Positions 26,813 through 44,306 are shown, counted from the stretch's first letter. The stretch is DNA of 64,000 nt from Neocallimastix lanati (nom. inval.) (GCA_016946835.1 JACVTC010000046.1:431501-495500); one strand, 5' to 3'. The notes: generated by a model from the sequence alone, not told the origin. Program-made: numbers and translations.

Positions 26813-29800
26813 AGTTCTTGCTTTAATTGTATTGCTAGATTGATTAATATAGCTATCATGGTAATCATAATGAGCATTAGAAGGTTTTTTTTCTCTTTTA
26901 TGACGTTTGCTTGAATTATGAGAAGATGTCAAACTTTGATTGCTTATTTTATTACTGTTATTATCTATATTAGCTAAATATGGTGATTTTGAAGAGGAAG
27001 ATATTTGGGAATGATTTTCATAAGTGTAAGATGATGGAGAAGAACACACTTGATAGGGAGAATTTGAATTGCTATTGTGACCATGTTTATTATCATGTAA
27101 AATATAATTCAAGGGAATATGTTTTTCAATTTCTTCACTTTTAATGGTAATTCTACTTTTATCGTATTCAACAACCATTTGAGGGACTTTAATATATGTA
27201 TCTTTTTCATTATTATTATCTTTAACTAATGAATAATTTCTATTATGACTACTGATTAGGTAGTCAGAGGATGTCTCGTCATCATAATTGTCATACTCAT
27301 TTGAGTAGAAACTATTTCTTTTATTATTGTCAATAAAATAATCCTTGTTTGAATTATCTTTTGTGGCTTTAGCATCATCATGGTTTACAAAACAGTAACT
27401 CTTATTTTTATTCAATAATTCGAGATTTGGCTTATTATGATAATCAATATTGAAACAATCAATACTATTAGCTCTTCTATGTTCTTTCTCAAAGTTTCTT
27501 TTTTTAAGGGAATCGAGACCTAAAGATGACAATTTTTCGCTAATTCGTTGCCTTGAATTTGCATCTTCAATATTATTAAACATATTATCAATACCGTCAC
27601 AAACATATAAAGTATTTCTATTACCAGGTTTATTGAATTTTTGATTAAGTATTTTAATATTATAATAAGGTTCTTCATCATTGTTAGTATCAATTGATTT
27701 AGTTGGTGAGTTGAGTTCAAAATTACTACCGCTGTTATAATAATTATAATTATCAATATGTTTGGTAGTGTTATTGCTACTACTGATACTACCATGACGA
27801 GAATGACTAGTTTGAGATCTAGAATTCTTTTTATATTTTTTAAGATTAGGGAAAATGTTTTCAGTTAAACATAATGGTTCGGTTTCTTCTTCTGATGCTA
27901 TGCTTGTTGGTGAGGTTGGTGGTGAAAAGGCCGATATCGATGGAGGTGATGGAGGAATAAAGGAAGATAGTTCTGATAAATAATAGGATGTATTTTGAGT
28001 ACTTATAATATTAGGATCATTATTTTCATTGCTTTTCATATTTTCATCTTCATCTTCATCGTTATCTTCATCTTTATTATTATTATTAGTAGGGTTATGT
28101 TTACTACTATTCTTTTCTTCTTCTTTCTTATTTAAAGTATTAGAAATAATCAAAGCTTGTGCTTTCATTAAAGAAAATTCTAAATCAGAAATTTTATTCA
28201 AGTTACTATCCCGTTCAGAAGTAACATCCTTCAAAATTTTCTCCAATTCTTTGATACGATTAATTTGAGATGTAAAAATATCATTATTTGAATTATGAAC
28301 ACTTTTAAGTGGTGAATCCTTAGTGGTTCTTTCTTTTTCATAAATCTGACTTGTTGAATGTGGAAGGGGAGGAACAGAAGATTTTATTTTTTTTATTTTA
28401 TCCTTTAGTAAACAGTTTTCCTTTTCTTTTTCTTTTAGAATTTCGTTTAGTCTATAAATTTCATAAGAAATAGGATTATCATTTTGATTATTAATAATTG
28501 AGGACTGTTCATTTGCATTTAATATACTAGTTTTATTTATTGAAGTAGATTTTTCATTATAGTTTCCTATTTTAGAATTTTCTAAAACATTTATCGATTT
28601 TAAATCTTGAGTAATAATATCAAATTTACTTTTTAAATTAATTAAGTAATATTCAATAAGTTCTTTGTTAGTTTCACACTCATTATTTTTTAAACTATTT
28701 ATTAACTCAATATCTTCTAATAATTCAACATAATGTTTTTCATTTTCTTTATATAGTTGAATTTCTTTTTCCAATAATTCTTCATTTTCACTTTTTTTAT
28801 TGATATTTAATAAAACTTCTGATTTTGAAAAACCTTCAATCTCTAATTTATTTTCATCAATGTCACTTTCACTTCTATCTTGATTTGTAATACTTTGTTC
28901 AATTTGTTGCTGTTGATATAAAATTTGATTATTTTGATCCAAAATTTGGTTATTTTTTTCATTTAATACTTGATTTAACTCATCAATTTGCTCCTTATAC
29001 ATTTTCATGTTATAATTCATTTCAAGGAACTTTTTTCTGAGGAAGGAGTCACTGATAGTATATCTATTTAACGTTTTTTTACAACTTTCCAATTCATTTT
29101 CAAGTCTTTCAATATAATCTCTCTTTGCTATATCTTTATCGAAATAATCTTTTATTTGTTTTTGATAATTATTAATTAATGCATCAATTTGTTCTGGGGT
29201 TTTAATTTTGGTAATGGAAATTTTATTATTTTTCTTTTTATTAGTAGTGGTATTATTATTTTTATTATTTTCAATAGAAGTTTCATTTTCATTTGAAGTA
29301 TTATTGCTTTTATTACTATCGTTTTTTTTATTTATTAAATCTTCATTATTATTAATACTATTATTTGTATCAGTCATCCGATTTTTAGAATCAGAAAAAA
29401 TATTTGAAGATATAAGTAGATCATTTATTTCTTTATCTAATACAGTAGGTGAAGCCTCAGAAAATAATACTATTAAGGTTTGACTTTTTTTTTTATCATT
29501 AGTAATTTTATTGTGTAGAAATAGAAAATTATAAAAAAAATCAGATTATAAAAAAATAATATTTTAAATTTAACTGTTAATCTATCTAATTATATTAATA
29601 CATACCAATCTCTAGGACTATATTGAGTTTGAGACCAATATGGTGGATTTAAATAAGGTGAATAGAACAAATTTCGTTTTAAACCATTAATAATGTTTAA
29701 AATAGTTCTGATTTCAAAATTATTTCCATCATTATTCTATTAAAATTATTATCATATAATTAAAAATTATTTGTTTACAATTAATAATTGTATATATTAT

Positions 29801-31095
29801 AAATAATTAAATGATAATTAAAATTATAAAAGCTATGCATATATTACCAAATTTGGATCTTGGGCTGTGAAGTCAATAATATTTAAAACTGCTAAAGATT
29901 CATATTTTCTTATTAATGATCTTTCATTTGGTTTAAATGACGTTTTAACTTTCAATGATACAATTAATTTTGGGATATTATATGATTTTTCTCTAATTTT
30001 GTTAATTACTTTTGATTTTTGGAAAAATTCGAAACCTTGTTTAAATACACTTGCATTTATATAATAATAAAAGAAAAAAAAATTAATTATAATATAGGAA
30101 TTAAGTGTTGGGATTATTATATATTATTTTTATATATATAATAAAATTAAGTTTAAATTAATTATTAAATTTTTATAAATTAGGTATTGGAATAAACTAA
30201 TAAATTGATAATTACTTTATTATATCATCAATACTTTTGACATTAATATCCATAACATGATCAATCCAATTTCTTTCGTAAATTTCACTTGTGAAAGAAG
30301 CATTAATATCTTTTGAAGGGTTTTTCTTAATATTAATTATTCGATAGTTTTCGTCTAAGTTATTATTTAATAAATCAAATACTTCATTTTCTGAAATAAG
30401 TGAATAATATTTTAATGATAAAGATAATTTCTTTTTTCCTTCATTTTCCAAGCTAGTACTTAAATTACTAATTATTTTAAATGCTTCTGTAACTATACTT
30501 GTTACAGTACGTAAATGAAAATTATCATCTATTTATTAAATTAACATAGTATAGTAAATAATAATTTACTTAATATTAAACCCTTAAATATCTTTATTTT
30601 GATAAATTAATTTTTATTATATATAATATTAAAATTTCTAATAAATATGTCATGATTCGATTTTTACCAGGTTTTAACGGTAATTCTTCAACTTTATTAC
30701 CATAAAGTACAATATTTGTATCTTTTCTATAATATTTAACATCAGAAATATATTGTATATTAATTTAATAATATATAATATAATTTTAAAATTTTTTATC
30801 ACTATTTCTTTTTAATATATATATATATTAATAATTTTTAAAAAAAATATATATTTATATTTTACCCTTGAATAGTACTTTCTAAAAAATTTGTAAGATA
30901 TTCTTTATTAACAATTGTCGATGTCGAATTCTTATCTTGTACTTGTCGTATTTGTTCATTGCTTTCAATGAAATATTTGCAAGTTTTAATCCATTCACTA
31001 CTTTGAATTTTTGGTCTATCTTGTGTATTTCTTTGATATTCATAACGTGGAATATAGAATGCAATTCTTGAACCTTTTGAAAAATTTCCCAACAT
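24587..31095 (-). CDS. Kinesin-like protein with a degenerate motor domain and long Asn-rich tail
   Basis: Six exons: 31095-30866, 30726-30668, 30528-30216, 30049-29848, 29736-29606, 29483-24587, 1943 aa in all, every phase consistent. Residues 1-345 follow the kinesin motor order. ESTIQGKDTNIVLYG matches the strand before the P-loop. HLRTVTSIVTEAF matches the IIPR helix. LSLKYYSLISENEVFDLL matches the S-x-x-E-I-Y-N-E-x-x-x-D-L-L block. LAVLNIIDFTAQD sits at switch II (DLAGSE), ILNIINGLKRN at the SL..LG..I helix, and YSPRD before TLIVLFSEASP at the PYRDS...TLMI..VSP end. The nucleotide motifs are gone: P-loop GQTGSGKT reads GNKVEELP, switch I SSRSH is unrecognisable, and switch II lacks the glycine. 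Coiled coils follow at about residues 400-700, then Asn/Ser-rich sequence with a pure poly-Asn run (26731-26812). It probably binds microtubules or partners without ATP cycling. Confidence 0.72.
26731..26812 (-). repeat. Poly-asparagine codon run in the kinesin-like tail
   Basis: An ATT array on the plus strand is read as consecutive AAT codons on the coding strand, giving roughly 27 Asn in a row. Pure codon use implies recent slippage inside the gene. Confidence 0.9.
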
Positions 31096-34000
31096 TTTTT
31101 TGTTTATTTTTTTTATTTTATAATACTTATTACTTTTAGTTTTAATTAACAAATAAATATTAATATATATGATAAGTAATTTTATTTTTTATTTTTTTTC
31201 TATTTAGAATTATATTCGAATAAACTTTTCTATAAAATATATTATCTTTAAAAAATACAATTGATTTTTTTTTATTATTAATTTATAATTATAATTTATC
31301 TCTTTTTTTTTTTTTTTTTAATTATTGTTTATTGTAATCTTACCTTTAGAAAAAGTTATATTTATAAAAAATTTATATAATTATTATTACTATATTAAAT
31401 TGTCTTATCTTTATTGTTATACATTCATTATTATATATTATTTTAAGAACAGAAAAAAGGAGTACTATATAATTATGAATAAAGAAAAAATATTATATAT
31501 AAAAAAATTAAAAAATTATAAATTCATTTAATTGGAAAAACTTTTTTAACTTTAAAATAATTAAGCATAAAATAAAAAAGATTAAAGAAATAGAAGAAAT
31601 AAAAATAAAATAAAAGAAAGGTAACTTATTATAATTTAAAACCTAAAGCTTATTATTACTAGAATTTTGATTTAATATTAATAAAATATGTAATTATAAT
31701 AAAGTAATTAATTGGCTTTTTTTTTTTAAAAAAAAAAAGAATTTAATATAAAAAAATTAATATAAAAATATTATTTATCAATTAAATTTTTTAATTTTTA
31801 AAAATTTTAATTGATAAATAATATTTTAATATTAATTAAAACATATTCATAATATATTTATTATATTAATTAAAATTTTTTGAAAAAATAAATATAATAA
31901 AAATTTTAATTAATATATAGAATAATAATTGTTTTATGAAATAAAATAATCAAATATTTTTCGAAAAATATTAAACATAGAATTTTAATAATTAACAATT
32001 AACAATAATAAATAATATTAATAAATTAATAAATTATTTGTATAAAGTTTTATATCGCATTAAAACTATAGTTTTATAAAGTTTTATATATATATATATA
32101 TATTTATTTTAATTAATTATCATTTAATAATGTTAATTAATTATATTAGTTTAAAAAATAAAGAAAAGATGGCTAATACTTCAATATTATTTTATAAAAA
32201 TATATCTCATGTATAAAAAATTATATAAAATAAAGAGTTTAAAATAATTAAGAATATTTTTTAATAAATGGTTATTGTTTCCATAAACAAATTATTATAT
32301 AATAACATAATATATATATAATAAATTATGTAATATGAAATAATTTACATTTATGTTACAAAAGAATGAATGATATTAATATATAAAAAATGAAAATATT
32401 ATATATTTATTTTCATTTATGAAATCATGTTTAATATGGAATATATGAAATTGCGGTGTAATTTAAAGAAATACATTTATGGTTATAATTTTAACATATA
32501 TACAACTTATATATTGTATATTGTATATTTTATAATTATTTAGTTTTATTTTGCTTGAAAAAAGTGTTTATATATAAATATATATATGGTTAAAAAAAAA
32601 AATACATCACAGTTTTTATTACAATAAAAAATAAATAAAATTTATTTAAATATTAATTATTTAATTAATCAAAAAATTAATATTGCTCTTTATATATATA
32701 TATATATATATAATGAATAAATAAATTATTTAATTTAAAATTTCGTTTATTAAACTTTAATTTTTTTTAATAATTAAATTTTTTTTTTAAATTAATTTTT
32801 ATGGAATGAAAATTTTGAAAAAAATTAATAGAAAATTATTTATTACTTATGAATTTAAAATAAATTTATAAATAGCAAACTAAATAACTTAATTATTGAA
32901 TGTTACACTTTTTTTATAATAATAAAATATATAATAAAATTATAGGATAAATGTTATAATTATTAAATATTTATTATTATATATTTATATAAAATATACT
33001 AAACTCTATATTTGTAATATAGAATTTTTACCTAATTTTACTAATAAAAATATAATTGAATTAATTAATAATATGATAATGATAATGATAATAATATATT
33101 TAATGATAATAATGATATATCTAATAATTCTAATAAAAATAATTATTATTTTAATATTATTAAGAAATTTATATAAAAATAATTTATGTTTTTATATATA
33201 TGTAAAATAAAGAAAATAAAAATATTAAAAGTAATTTAATTAATAATGTTAATAGTAGTATCCAAAAATAGAAAAAACTTTATATTTTAAAATAATTATT
33301 ACAATAACAATAATAGTTATAATAATAATGTTTTTTTTAGAAGTCAGGAATTTATGGTTTATAATTATGTCAATTTTATTAATATATTTTATGATAAAGA
33401 GTTACTAGCACTTTAATTATTCTGAATTAAAAGCTTTATATTAATTCTTTGTGGCTTACGTGTTGATCGTATTACATTATATTTTACTGCATTAATCTCA
33501 TTACATATTCAAACAATTTTAATAATAATGTGAAAAATAACGTTAATAATAATAGTAGTATAAATAATATTGCGTTTTTTTATGAAGATTATATTATTTT
33601 CTTATTAATTTTATGAAATATTATAATTTAAATTTTTGAATTTCAAATTTCAAATATAATTTATTATATCTTTTATTAAAATTTTTAAATTATTAAAATA
33701 ATTTTATCCATTATAATATAATTATAAAGTTTATAAAGTAAATCAAAGGTATATTATTAGCTGTTTCTAAAAAAAAAGATAATTTATATACTTTTTTTTA
33801 TAGCATATACTTTTATATACTATAAAATATATTAGAATATATATTTACATTATTTTAATATTAATATATTTAATGTTATATTTTTATATTATCTATATTA
33901 TAATTGCCAAATAATATCAATAATTATATTTATAATATTTATTTCATGTTATCTAAATTTTTTTTATCGTTGCATTATTTCAATTATAAACAATTGATTA

Positions 34001-34177
34001 AAGATAAACTAATATATTTATTAATAATATTTATCATAATAAATTAAAAAACGATAATATCATTATATATATATATATATCAAAATATGTTAAATATTTA
34101 TTTATATATATTGTTTTAAATATTAGATCAACAAAATATTCCAAGTCTTAAAAAAAAAAAAGATTAATAAAAAAATA
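31096..34177. other. Intergenic region with a 22-bp hairpin and possible decayed coding sequence
   Basis: 3.1 kb upstream of the kinesin-like gene and downstream of the TPR gene (both minus). It includes a perfect 22-bp stem at 31765-31827. Around 33060-33620 Asn-codon-like runs and a G+C-richer patch (33440-33475) look like old coding sequence broken by stops. No intact gene is seen. Confidence 0.5.
31765..31827. repeat. Hairpin with 22-bp perfect stem
   Basis: Arms at 31765-31786 and 31806-31827 are exact reverse complements including their single G/C position, with a 19-base A/T loop. It lies about 670 bases upstream of the kinesin-like start. Confidence 0.65.
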
Positions 34178-37100
34178 TTATAAAGATGTTGCTGCTGTAG
34201 ATGTTTGATTATGTATGCAAGGAAAACGAATTAATTCTCGATTTTTTGAGATTGGATCACCAGAAAGATATTTTTCCCATACTTCCCACATTTTTTTATT
34301 GAATTGTTCTTTTAAATATTCTTCTTTTGTTAAAATTCTTTCTTTTCCTTTATTATTATTATTTTCTTTGTTAATGTAATTTTCTTTATTATTGTTATTA
34401 TTATTAGTGGTAGTAGTAATAATAGTATTATTATTTTCATTTAAAATTTTAATAGTTTTATCATGTGGTTTTTCAGTATTTTTATCTTTAAAAGTACTTT
34501 CATTTTCTAATTTTTTATCCTTAGTATCCAAAATTGAATTATTTGTACTTTTATTTGTAAAACTAAATTTTCCATTTTCAAAATCTTCAGATAGATCTAA
34601 AGATTGAGATATAATTAAAAAGGAATGTTCCAACTGACTTGTTGAAATATAAGGTGATTGGTATTTTTTTTCCTTTTCTATGTTCATTAATGGTGGTATA
34701 ACTTCTTCATTATCAGAATTATTAGTATAAAGAATTTCTACTGAATTATTGTTATTATCACTATTGTTATTGTTATTGTTGTTATTGTTATTATTAAATA
34801 ATATAGTTGAATTAGTAGTTGTATTAGTAGTAATATTATCTGTAAATTGTGTTGAATCGTCAACATAGATATTTAATCTTTCTTTCATAATTTCTTCGAA
34901 ACTCTCATCTGCTAAACTACTAGAAATACTTTCAATGTGATCATCAATCTGACTACTTAAATCAGATTTATCATCATCATGAACAATTAATGAATCATCT
35001 ACTGAAGCTGGGAGGTTTCCAAAACTATGATTTCCTTTTTCTTCATCGTGATGTGCATTTGTTATACTTGAAATATGATCATCAATTTGTTTTTCTATTA
35101 GTAGTGAGATATTCTTTTTTTTTTTATCTTTAATATTTGATTTAGAGTTATTTTCATCACCAGTACTATTATTATTAGCTTTATTTATTTCTTTATTATT
35201 GCTATTATCATTGATACTATTCAATGTAATGCTTTCTTGACTACTTTCATTAATGTTATTATAATAACTAGATAAACTATAACTTCCCTCATTTATTGAA
35301 ATAAATGGTTCATTTAAAGATGACTGACTTTGATTAGAATTATTTAATATATTATTGTTATTTTCATTGACATTAGAATTATTATTACTGTTAATATTAT
35401 TGTTATTATTGAATATTTTCATACTATTAAAATTAACTTCAATATTGCTATTGAGATTATTATCTTTTTCTTTCTCTTTCTTTTTTCCTTCTTCATTTCT
35501 ATTTTCATTTTCATTTTTATTTTCATTTATATTATCATTTTTATTTATATTTTCATTTTCATTTTTATTTTTATTTTCATTTTTATTTTTATTTTCACCA
35601 TCATTTTCTTTTTTTATTTCATTATCTAAGTTTGCTAATTTTCTTAAAAATAAATCTTCTGCCAAGTTTGGTTCTTTAAATGAGCTTTCCTTCATTTCAA
35701 AAATACAACTATTATATTTTGCTGCTTTATTTGGATCTCTTTTAGATTTTCTAGCAAAAAGGGAAGAATACCTTGAAGTCTTTTGAGGAGGTTGTTGTGA
35801 TTTCATAATATTTACATTTGATGAGGGGTAATTATTTAATTTTTTCATTTTATTATTTGAATTAACATTATTATAGAAGTTAATAATACTGGAGTTGCGT
35901 TCATCATCGAAATCATTATCAAAGTCATTTAAATAATAAGCTAAAGGACTAACATCAGATGAAGGATTAATTCTTGAAGATTCAATTAATTTTTCTTCAA
36001 TACTCATATTAGGTTTCAAGAGATGACGATTTGATTCATTTACAGGACTTAATTCTATATTTAATTTTGGTTTTATGGACCAAAATTGGGCTAAACAATG
36101 AGGGCATATACTGAAGCAAATATATGAATAGATAGAATGACTATATTTTAACATTATACGAATCAATTGGTTTGAACGAATTATTTCATGATAGGCTTCC
36201 GTTTGAGAAACAGAATCAAGAAGAAAGAGAATAGATAGATAGAGATAGCCACTTGCTACTAAGGAAGGTGAATAACAATTGATTGGTACAGAAGCATAAA
36301 TTTTTTTACCATTATTTAATTGTAAATAAAGCATAGAATTTTTTATGTATTCTTCTATTTCTTCATTCTCTTCTTTAACATTATTATTACCATTATTACT
36401 ATTTCCATTATTTGGTTTCATGATAGTTTCTAATTCTTCATAAGTATTTATACGTAAACCTAATTTCTTTTCAAGTATTCTTTTTTTATTTAATTCCTGA
36501 CTAATTTTTTCTTCATTGAAACTGTCTCTAAATAAAGGATTGTCTATATGATACAGATGAGGACTAATAGAATTATCTCCATTTAATGATAAAAAGTTTC
36601 TACAATGATTAGAAAGACATTTATCTAAAAATTGATCATCAAAATATTTTATTTTCCACTGCCATGTAATCTTAGATAAATTAGGACTATTACCATTACT
36701 AAATAAGTCAGGATTCATAAATTTTAATTCTTCTATCCCTCTTTTGACCATAGGATTACTTCTGTCATGAATATTATATATTATATCTTCTGTACCGGAA
36801 AGTAAAACCATTTGTTGACGAATCCAATAAAGAGATTCTGAAAGCCAATTATTTTCAGATTCTAAAGAAGTTGACGGCTTAATAGCACCTGAATAAATTA
36901 GCCATGAAATTCTAGCTAGGTGAATTGTTGAAATTAATTGAAATACTTTAAGTCGAGATTTATAGAATAAAAGAGATGGTTTTTCCATATTCAAATTAAG
37001 ATCAAATCCTATATTATTAATTTGAAGTTGTTGAATTTTATCAAGTTCAGAATCCAGCTGATCTATTATATTATTATCACCATTACTTTTGTAATTTGTA

Positions 37101-39659
37101 CTATTATTAATATTATTATTTGTACTATTAGCAGCAGAATTATTTCTTTTTAATGAATCGATATAACAATTATTATTTAATTGATTACTTATATTCTCAA
37201 TAATTAATTTTAGGAAAGTTGGGAAAACATCATATCCTTCTTTATTAATATCCAATAATTCTTTAATTTTCTTCTCTTCTTCTGTTGGTGATTTTAATTT
37301 TAATTTGTCTTTCTTACTATTTAATAACTCTATAAATATTGTTTGACTTAAATTATATATAGATAACGGTATGACGATATCTGGAAATATATTTGCTTTA
37401 TTTACTAACGGTTTTATATTTAATAATTTTCCATAATATTTATAGGCTTCCTTATAATTATTGATAAATGTATTTACACTTGCTATAAAAACAATAAATT
37501 ATTATATAGTTGTATAAAAATAAATATTATTAAAATATAAAAATAAATATAAATTTATTTGATTCATTAAATATATAATAATTAATATTAATTAAGTATA
37601 TATTGTAATGTATAGACATATTATTTAAATATTATTAAAAAATAATATAATATATATATTAATAATTGATATATATTATTTAACTAATATTCATTTAAAT
37701 TTATTTATTTTTTTTTTAATTATTATATTTTTCATATTACCAAAATTCAAGGCAAAATAAACCTTTGAAATCCAATCATGTCTTTCTAAATTGGGTACCT
37801 GTTCATTGTATAGTGAAATTCCCTTTTTAATATACATTTTTGCTTCTTCTGTGGTATTAATTTTAATGAATTCATCAGGTGTTTCATTTTTTTTATTATT
37901 TGTAGATAGGTTATTATGCATTTCATTGTCATGCCACCATGATCCTTGAATAAATAGTTTACCACATGTAATCCAGGTAGAACCAATATTGATGCTTAGT
38001 TTTCTTGAAGACATCTTATCTCCTTCCCAATCAAAGATATTTAATGCTAAATAAAAGTGATTTAATGCTTTATTCATATTGGATTTATTAAAATAGTTGT
38101 GACCAATATTTGCAATAATTGCGCCATAATGTAAGTTGATTGGAGAAGAAATACTATGATAGTTCATTTTTAAATTAATTGCTGTTTCATGCCTATTTTT
38201 TGCCTCTAAATCTGAAGCATACTTTAATAAATTTTTTGATATAGATAAGGCATCTTTATGATAATTTTCAGCTTTTTTAATTTCATAAATAGAATCATAA
38301 CATAAACCTAGATGGGTTAAAGCTCTTGATTTGGCTATAATACAAGATCGGTGGATATAAGTATATTTATTACTTTTTTTAATTTTTATATCTGATATAG
38401 AATGTTCCATAAATTCTAATATGAAATTTAAAAGAATAAATAAATAAATAAATAATAAAATTAAAAAAATTACTGATTATACAAATATAAAATATTTATT
38501 ATAGTAAATAATAAATAACATAAAATTTTAATCTATAATAATAATAATAATAATAAAAACAAAAAAAAAAGACATAATATTAAATAATAATATGTATTTT
38601 TTTTTATATTTGATATTATATATATAATACCTCCAGTTGAAGTTAATGATTGATTATTCAATGAAGAAAGATTATTTTCAGATTTACTCATAATCATTTT
38701 AAACCAATTTTTATTTTGACTTCCTGTATTATTTATTGATTTTGAGTCTATCGCGGGTGTGGAAGTAGTTGAAGAAGTAGTAGATTTAATTAAGAATTGA
38801 TTTTGTTGTTGTTGAAGTTGAAGCTGTTGTTGTTGTTGTTGAAGATAGGCGTTATTTGTTGTGGAATTAAAATTATCTGAAAATGGAGGTAATTGTTTTT
38901 GGGACTGTAGAGAGAGTTGTGACGAAGATGATTGAAGGAAAGAGGAAGATTGTTGTTGTGACACGGACAGTTGAGGTTGGGATAGAGTTAATGGATTAGA
39001 TGATTGTTGTTGGGATATAGAAAGATCCTGAATGGAATTTGATTGACTATTTGGATTAGGAAGAGGATACTTCTTCAATATACGATCTGCAATACCAAGT
39101 GAAGCATTATAATACTTTACTGCTTCTTCAAAATTACCTAAAGTAAAATAAGTATTACCCAAATTAGATAAAAGGTCCATTACCCAAACAGCAGTTGAAG
39201 GTGTTGAAACAATATTTGGAGTATTGATTCCAGATTTAATGGATTTATATTTTTTAAATTTGGCGTAATTTAAACTGGAAGAATTTCTTGAAATATTATT
39301 ACCTTGACTATTATCTGAATAAGAAGGGAAAGAATGGACATCATGAATAACATCTTGAATTATATTAACCCAAAAATTACTAAGGGCCTTTTTCTTTTTT
39401 TTTTTAATTGTTAAATTATTTGATTTTGAATCCTTTTTCCAATCTTCAATTAATTTTTGTGTGAGACGCCATGCTGACCATTGATGTTCTAAAGCACTTT
39501 TTAAATTACCTAATAAACGGTATGCACAACCGAGGTTTGAAAGAGCTTTCGCTTCTTTTAATAAATCATTTTCACTATAAGCTTGTGAACATGCTTGCAT
39601 CCATTTATTAATTGCTCTGAGATAATTACTTATTGGAGGTGAAAAATATATGAAACCTT

Positions 39660-39690
<31 letters not shown>

Positions 39691-39837
39691 TATTAATATG
39701 AAAATAATCATATTCAATTAAATGTATAAATAATTTTTTTAATATTAGGATCAAAATTATTAATTTAATATGAAATCATTTTATTAAATAATTCATTACA
39801 ATAAAATAATATTGAATTGATTTTATTCAAAAAATTT

Positions 39838-39868
<31 letters not shown>

Positions 39869-40185
39869 TCAATAATAATTGAATATTTGATTAATAATTA
39901 TAAATAAGTTATTAATTAAAAATATTAATAATATAAAGCAATATTATAGTCATAATAATAATATAGATTATAAATTAGTATTTATACATTTATATATTTA
40001 TATTTATAATAATTATTTAAAAAGGAAAATTATTAAATAAACAGGATATTTATTATTTGTTATTTATTGATTAAGAAAATATTTATAAGTTTATTCAAAC
40101 CTTGTTCTAATAATTCATCTATAGTATATTTTGGAAGAGATGTTTCTCTTTTTGGAATTTCTGGTGATATTTTTGGATCATCCAT
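34178..40185 (-). CDS. TPR-repeat protein with Gln- and Asn-rich low-complexity regions
   Basis: Four exons: 40185-40101, 39614-38631, 38415-37741, 37482-34178, 1682 aa, with phases 1/1/1 agreeing. At least four tetratricopeptide repeats are readable: ALSNLGCAYRLLGNLKSALE, LLSNLGNTYFTLGNFEEAVK, ALTHLGLCYDSIYEIKKAEN and IIANIGHNYFNKSNMNKALN, plus a weaker one in exon 4 (FINNYKEAYKYYGKLLNIKP). A Gln/Ser-rich tract separates the second and third. A helical region follows in exon 4 with CFSICPHCLAQFW (a CxxC pair), then ~500 residues of Asn/Glu/Ser-rich sequence. The TPR spacing recalls LGN/kinesin-light-chain-like scaffolds, but the rest matches nothing I know. It is a likely protein-interaction scaffold. 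Start ATG 40185 gives MDDPKISPEIPKRETSLPKY. Confidence 0.75.
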
Positions 40186-42825
<2,640 letters not shown>

Positions 42826-44242
42826 TTATTTTAAAGAATTTGCAGTCTTTGAAGGATCATTCTCTTCATATTCCACTTCATTAATTGTAAAGCCTGCCCA
42901 ATTCTTTAATTTCTTTGTAAAGTTACTAGTTTGAGTTTCTGTTGTCGAATCAGATGTAGCTGAGGAATAACCAGAGATATTGCTATTAGCATCCGATTCT
43001 TTCTTTCGATTGTAGCTTTTATTTTTAATGCTTTTGAATCCAATACCATCTCGAATATCTCTATCAAAATCGTCTCCATCAAAAGCCACATCAATTTCAG
43101 CTTGAAAAGCTGCTTCTGCATTGGCTTTAGCTTTTGCTCTTGCAGTATTTTGTAATCTATTATTAATTTTCGACAGACCTGCTGAAGAAGTAGAAATAAG
43201 CATTGAAGTGGCCGTACTTAATGGCTTAGAATTAGTTATGATATTAGAAAGAGTTGAGACTTTTAATGATGGTGATATTTCATTTTCATTAGTACAATTT
43301 TTTTGATGATCTATAATTATTATTTTAAATTTAAAAATTTATTAATTATAACATTATTTTTAGATTATTTTAAGATTATTATTATATTATTATATACTAT
43401 TATATACTTTTATATATTATTATATATTATTATATATTATATATAATTATAAGTTGTTATCAATTATATTTATTACTTATTATAATTGTAATAATTATTT
43501 ATTATTATTATTATTTATTTATTTATTATTTTTATTATTAATTACTTATTCTCTGTATTATTATTTTTTGTTGATATATTATTATTATCATTATTTTTAA
43601 TATTATTATTTATTATTACTATTTATTATTATAGCTATTATTTCTATTTATTTATTTATTCATTACCTGATAAAGGTATTGAGGTTTTAGGAAAATCATT
43701 CTGAGAATATAAAAGTGGTGGCTTTGTTGCTATTATTGGTGCTGAAAGAATATTTTTAACAGAACTTTCATTATTTAAAAGATCTTTATTAGTATTGATA
43801 GTAATATTATTTTTATTATGGATAGTTTTATTTGTATTATTCTTGGTGTTTTGACTTGAATCTAATGAATTATGAATTGCAACATAAGCATTATTAATTT
43901 TTGTAGGGGAATTTATAGCGGGAGAATTATTCTGTGCATTTAAAGAATTGATATTTACATTGTTTTTAGTAGTTAAAAGAGGTGGTTTAGATGAACTAGT
44001 ATAAGATTTCAATTCTACTCCATTATTATTAATATTATCATCTTCTAATTTATTATAAGTAAAACTTTTCTTTCTTACAATAGCTTTAACAGTATTTTTA
44101 ATATTAGATATAATCTTTTTTGAAGTAGGACTTTCATTTAGATCATTAGGTATAGGTATTAAAATATCATTATTATTATCTATATTAGTATTATTATTAT
44201 TATCATTATTACTATTTCTATTACTGTTATTATTATTATTTC

Positions 44243-44306
<64 letters not shown>

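Noticed and set aside
29377-29379. Treating the ATG at 29377 as the start of a separate gene
   Set aside because: The frame is open upstream to 29483 and completes the kinesin TLIVLFSEASP end in phase with exon 5; the whole model sums to 1944 codons.
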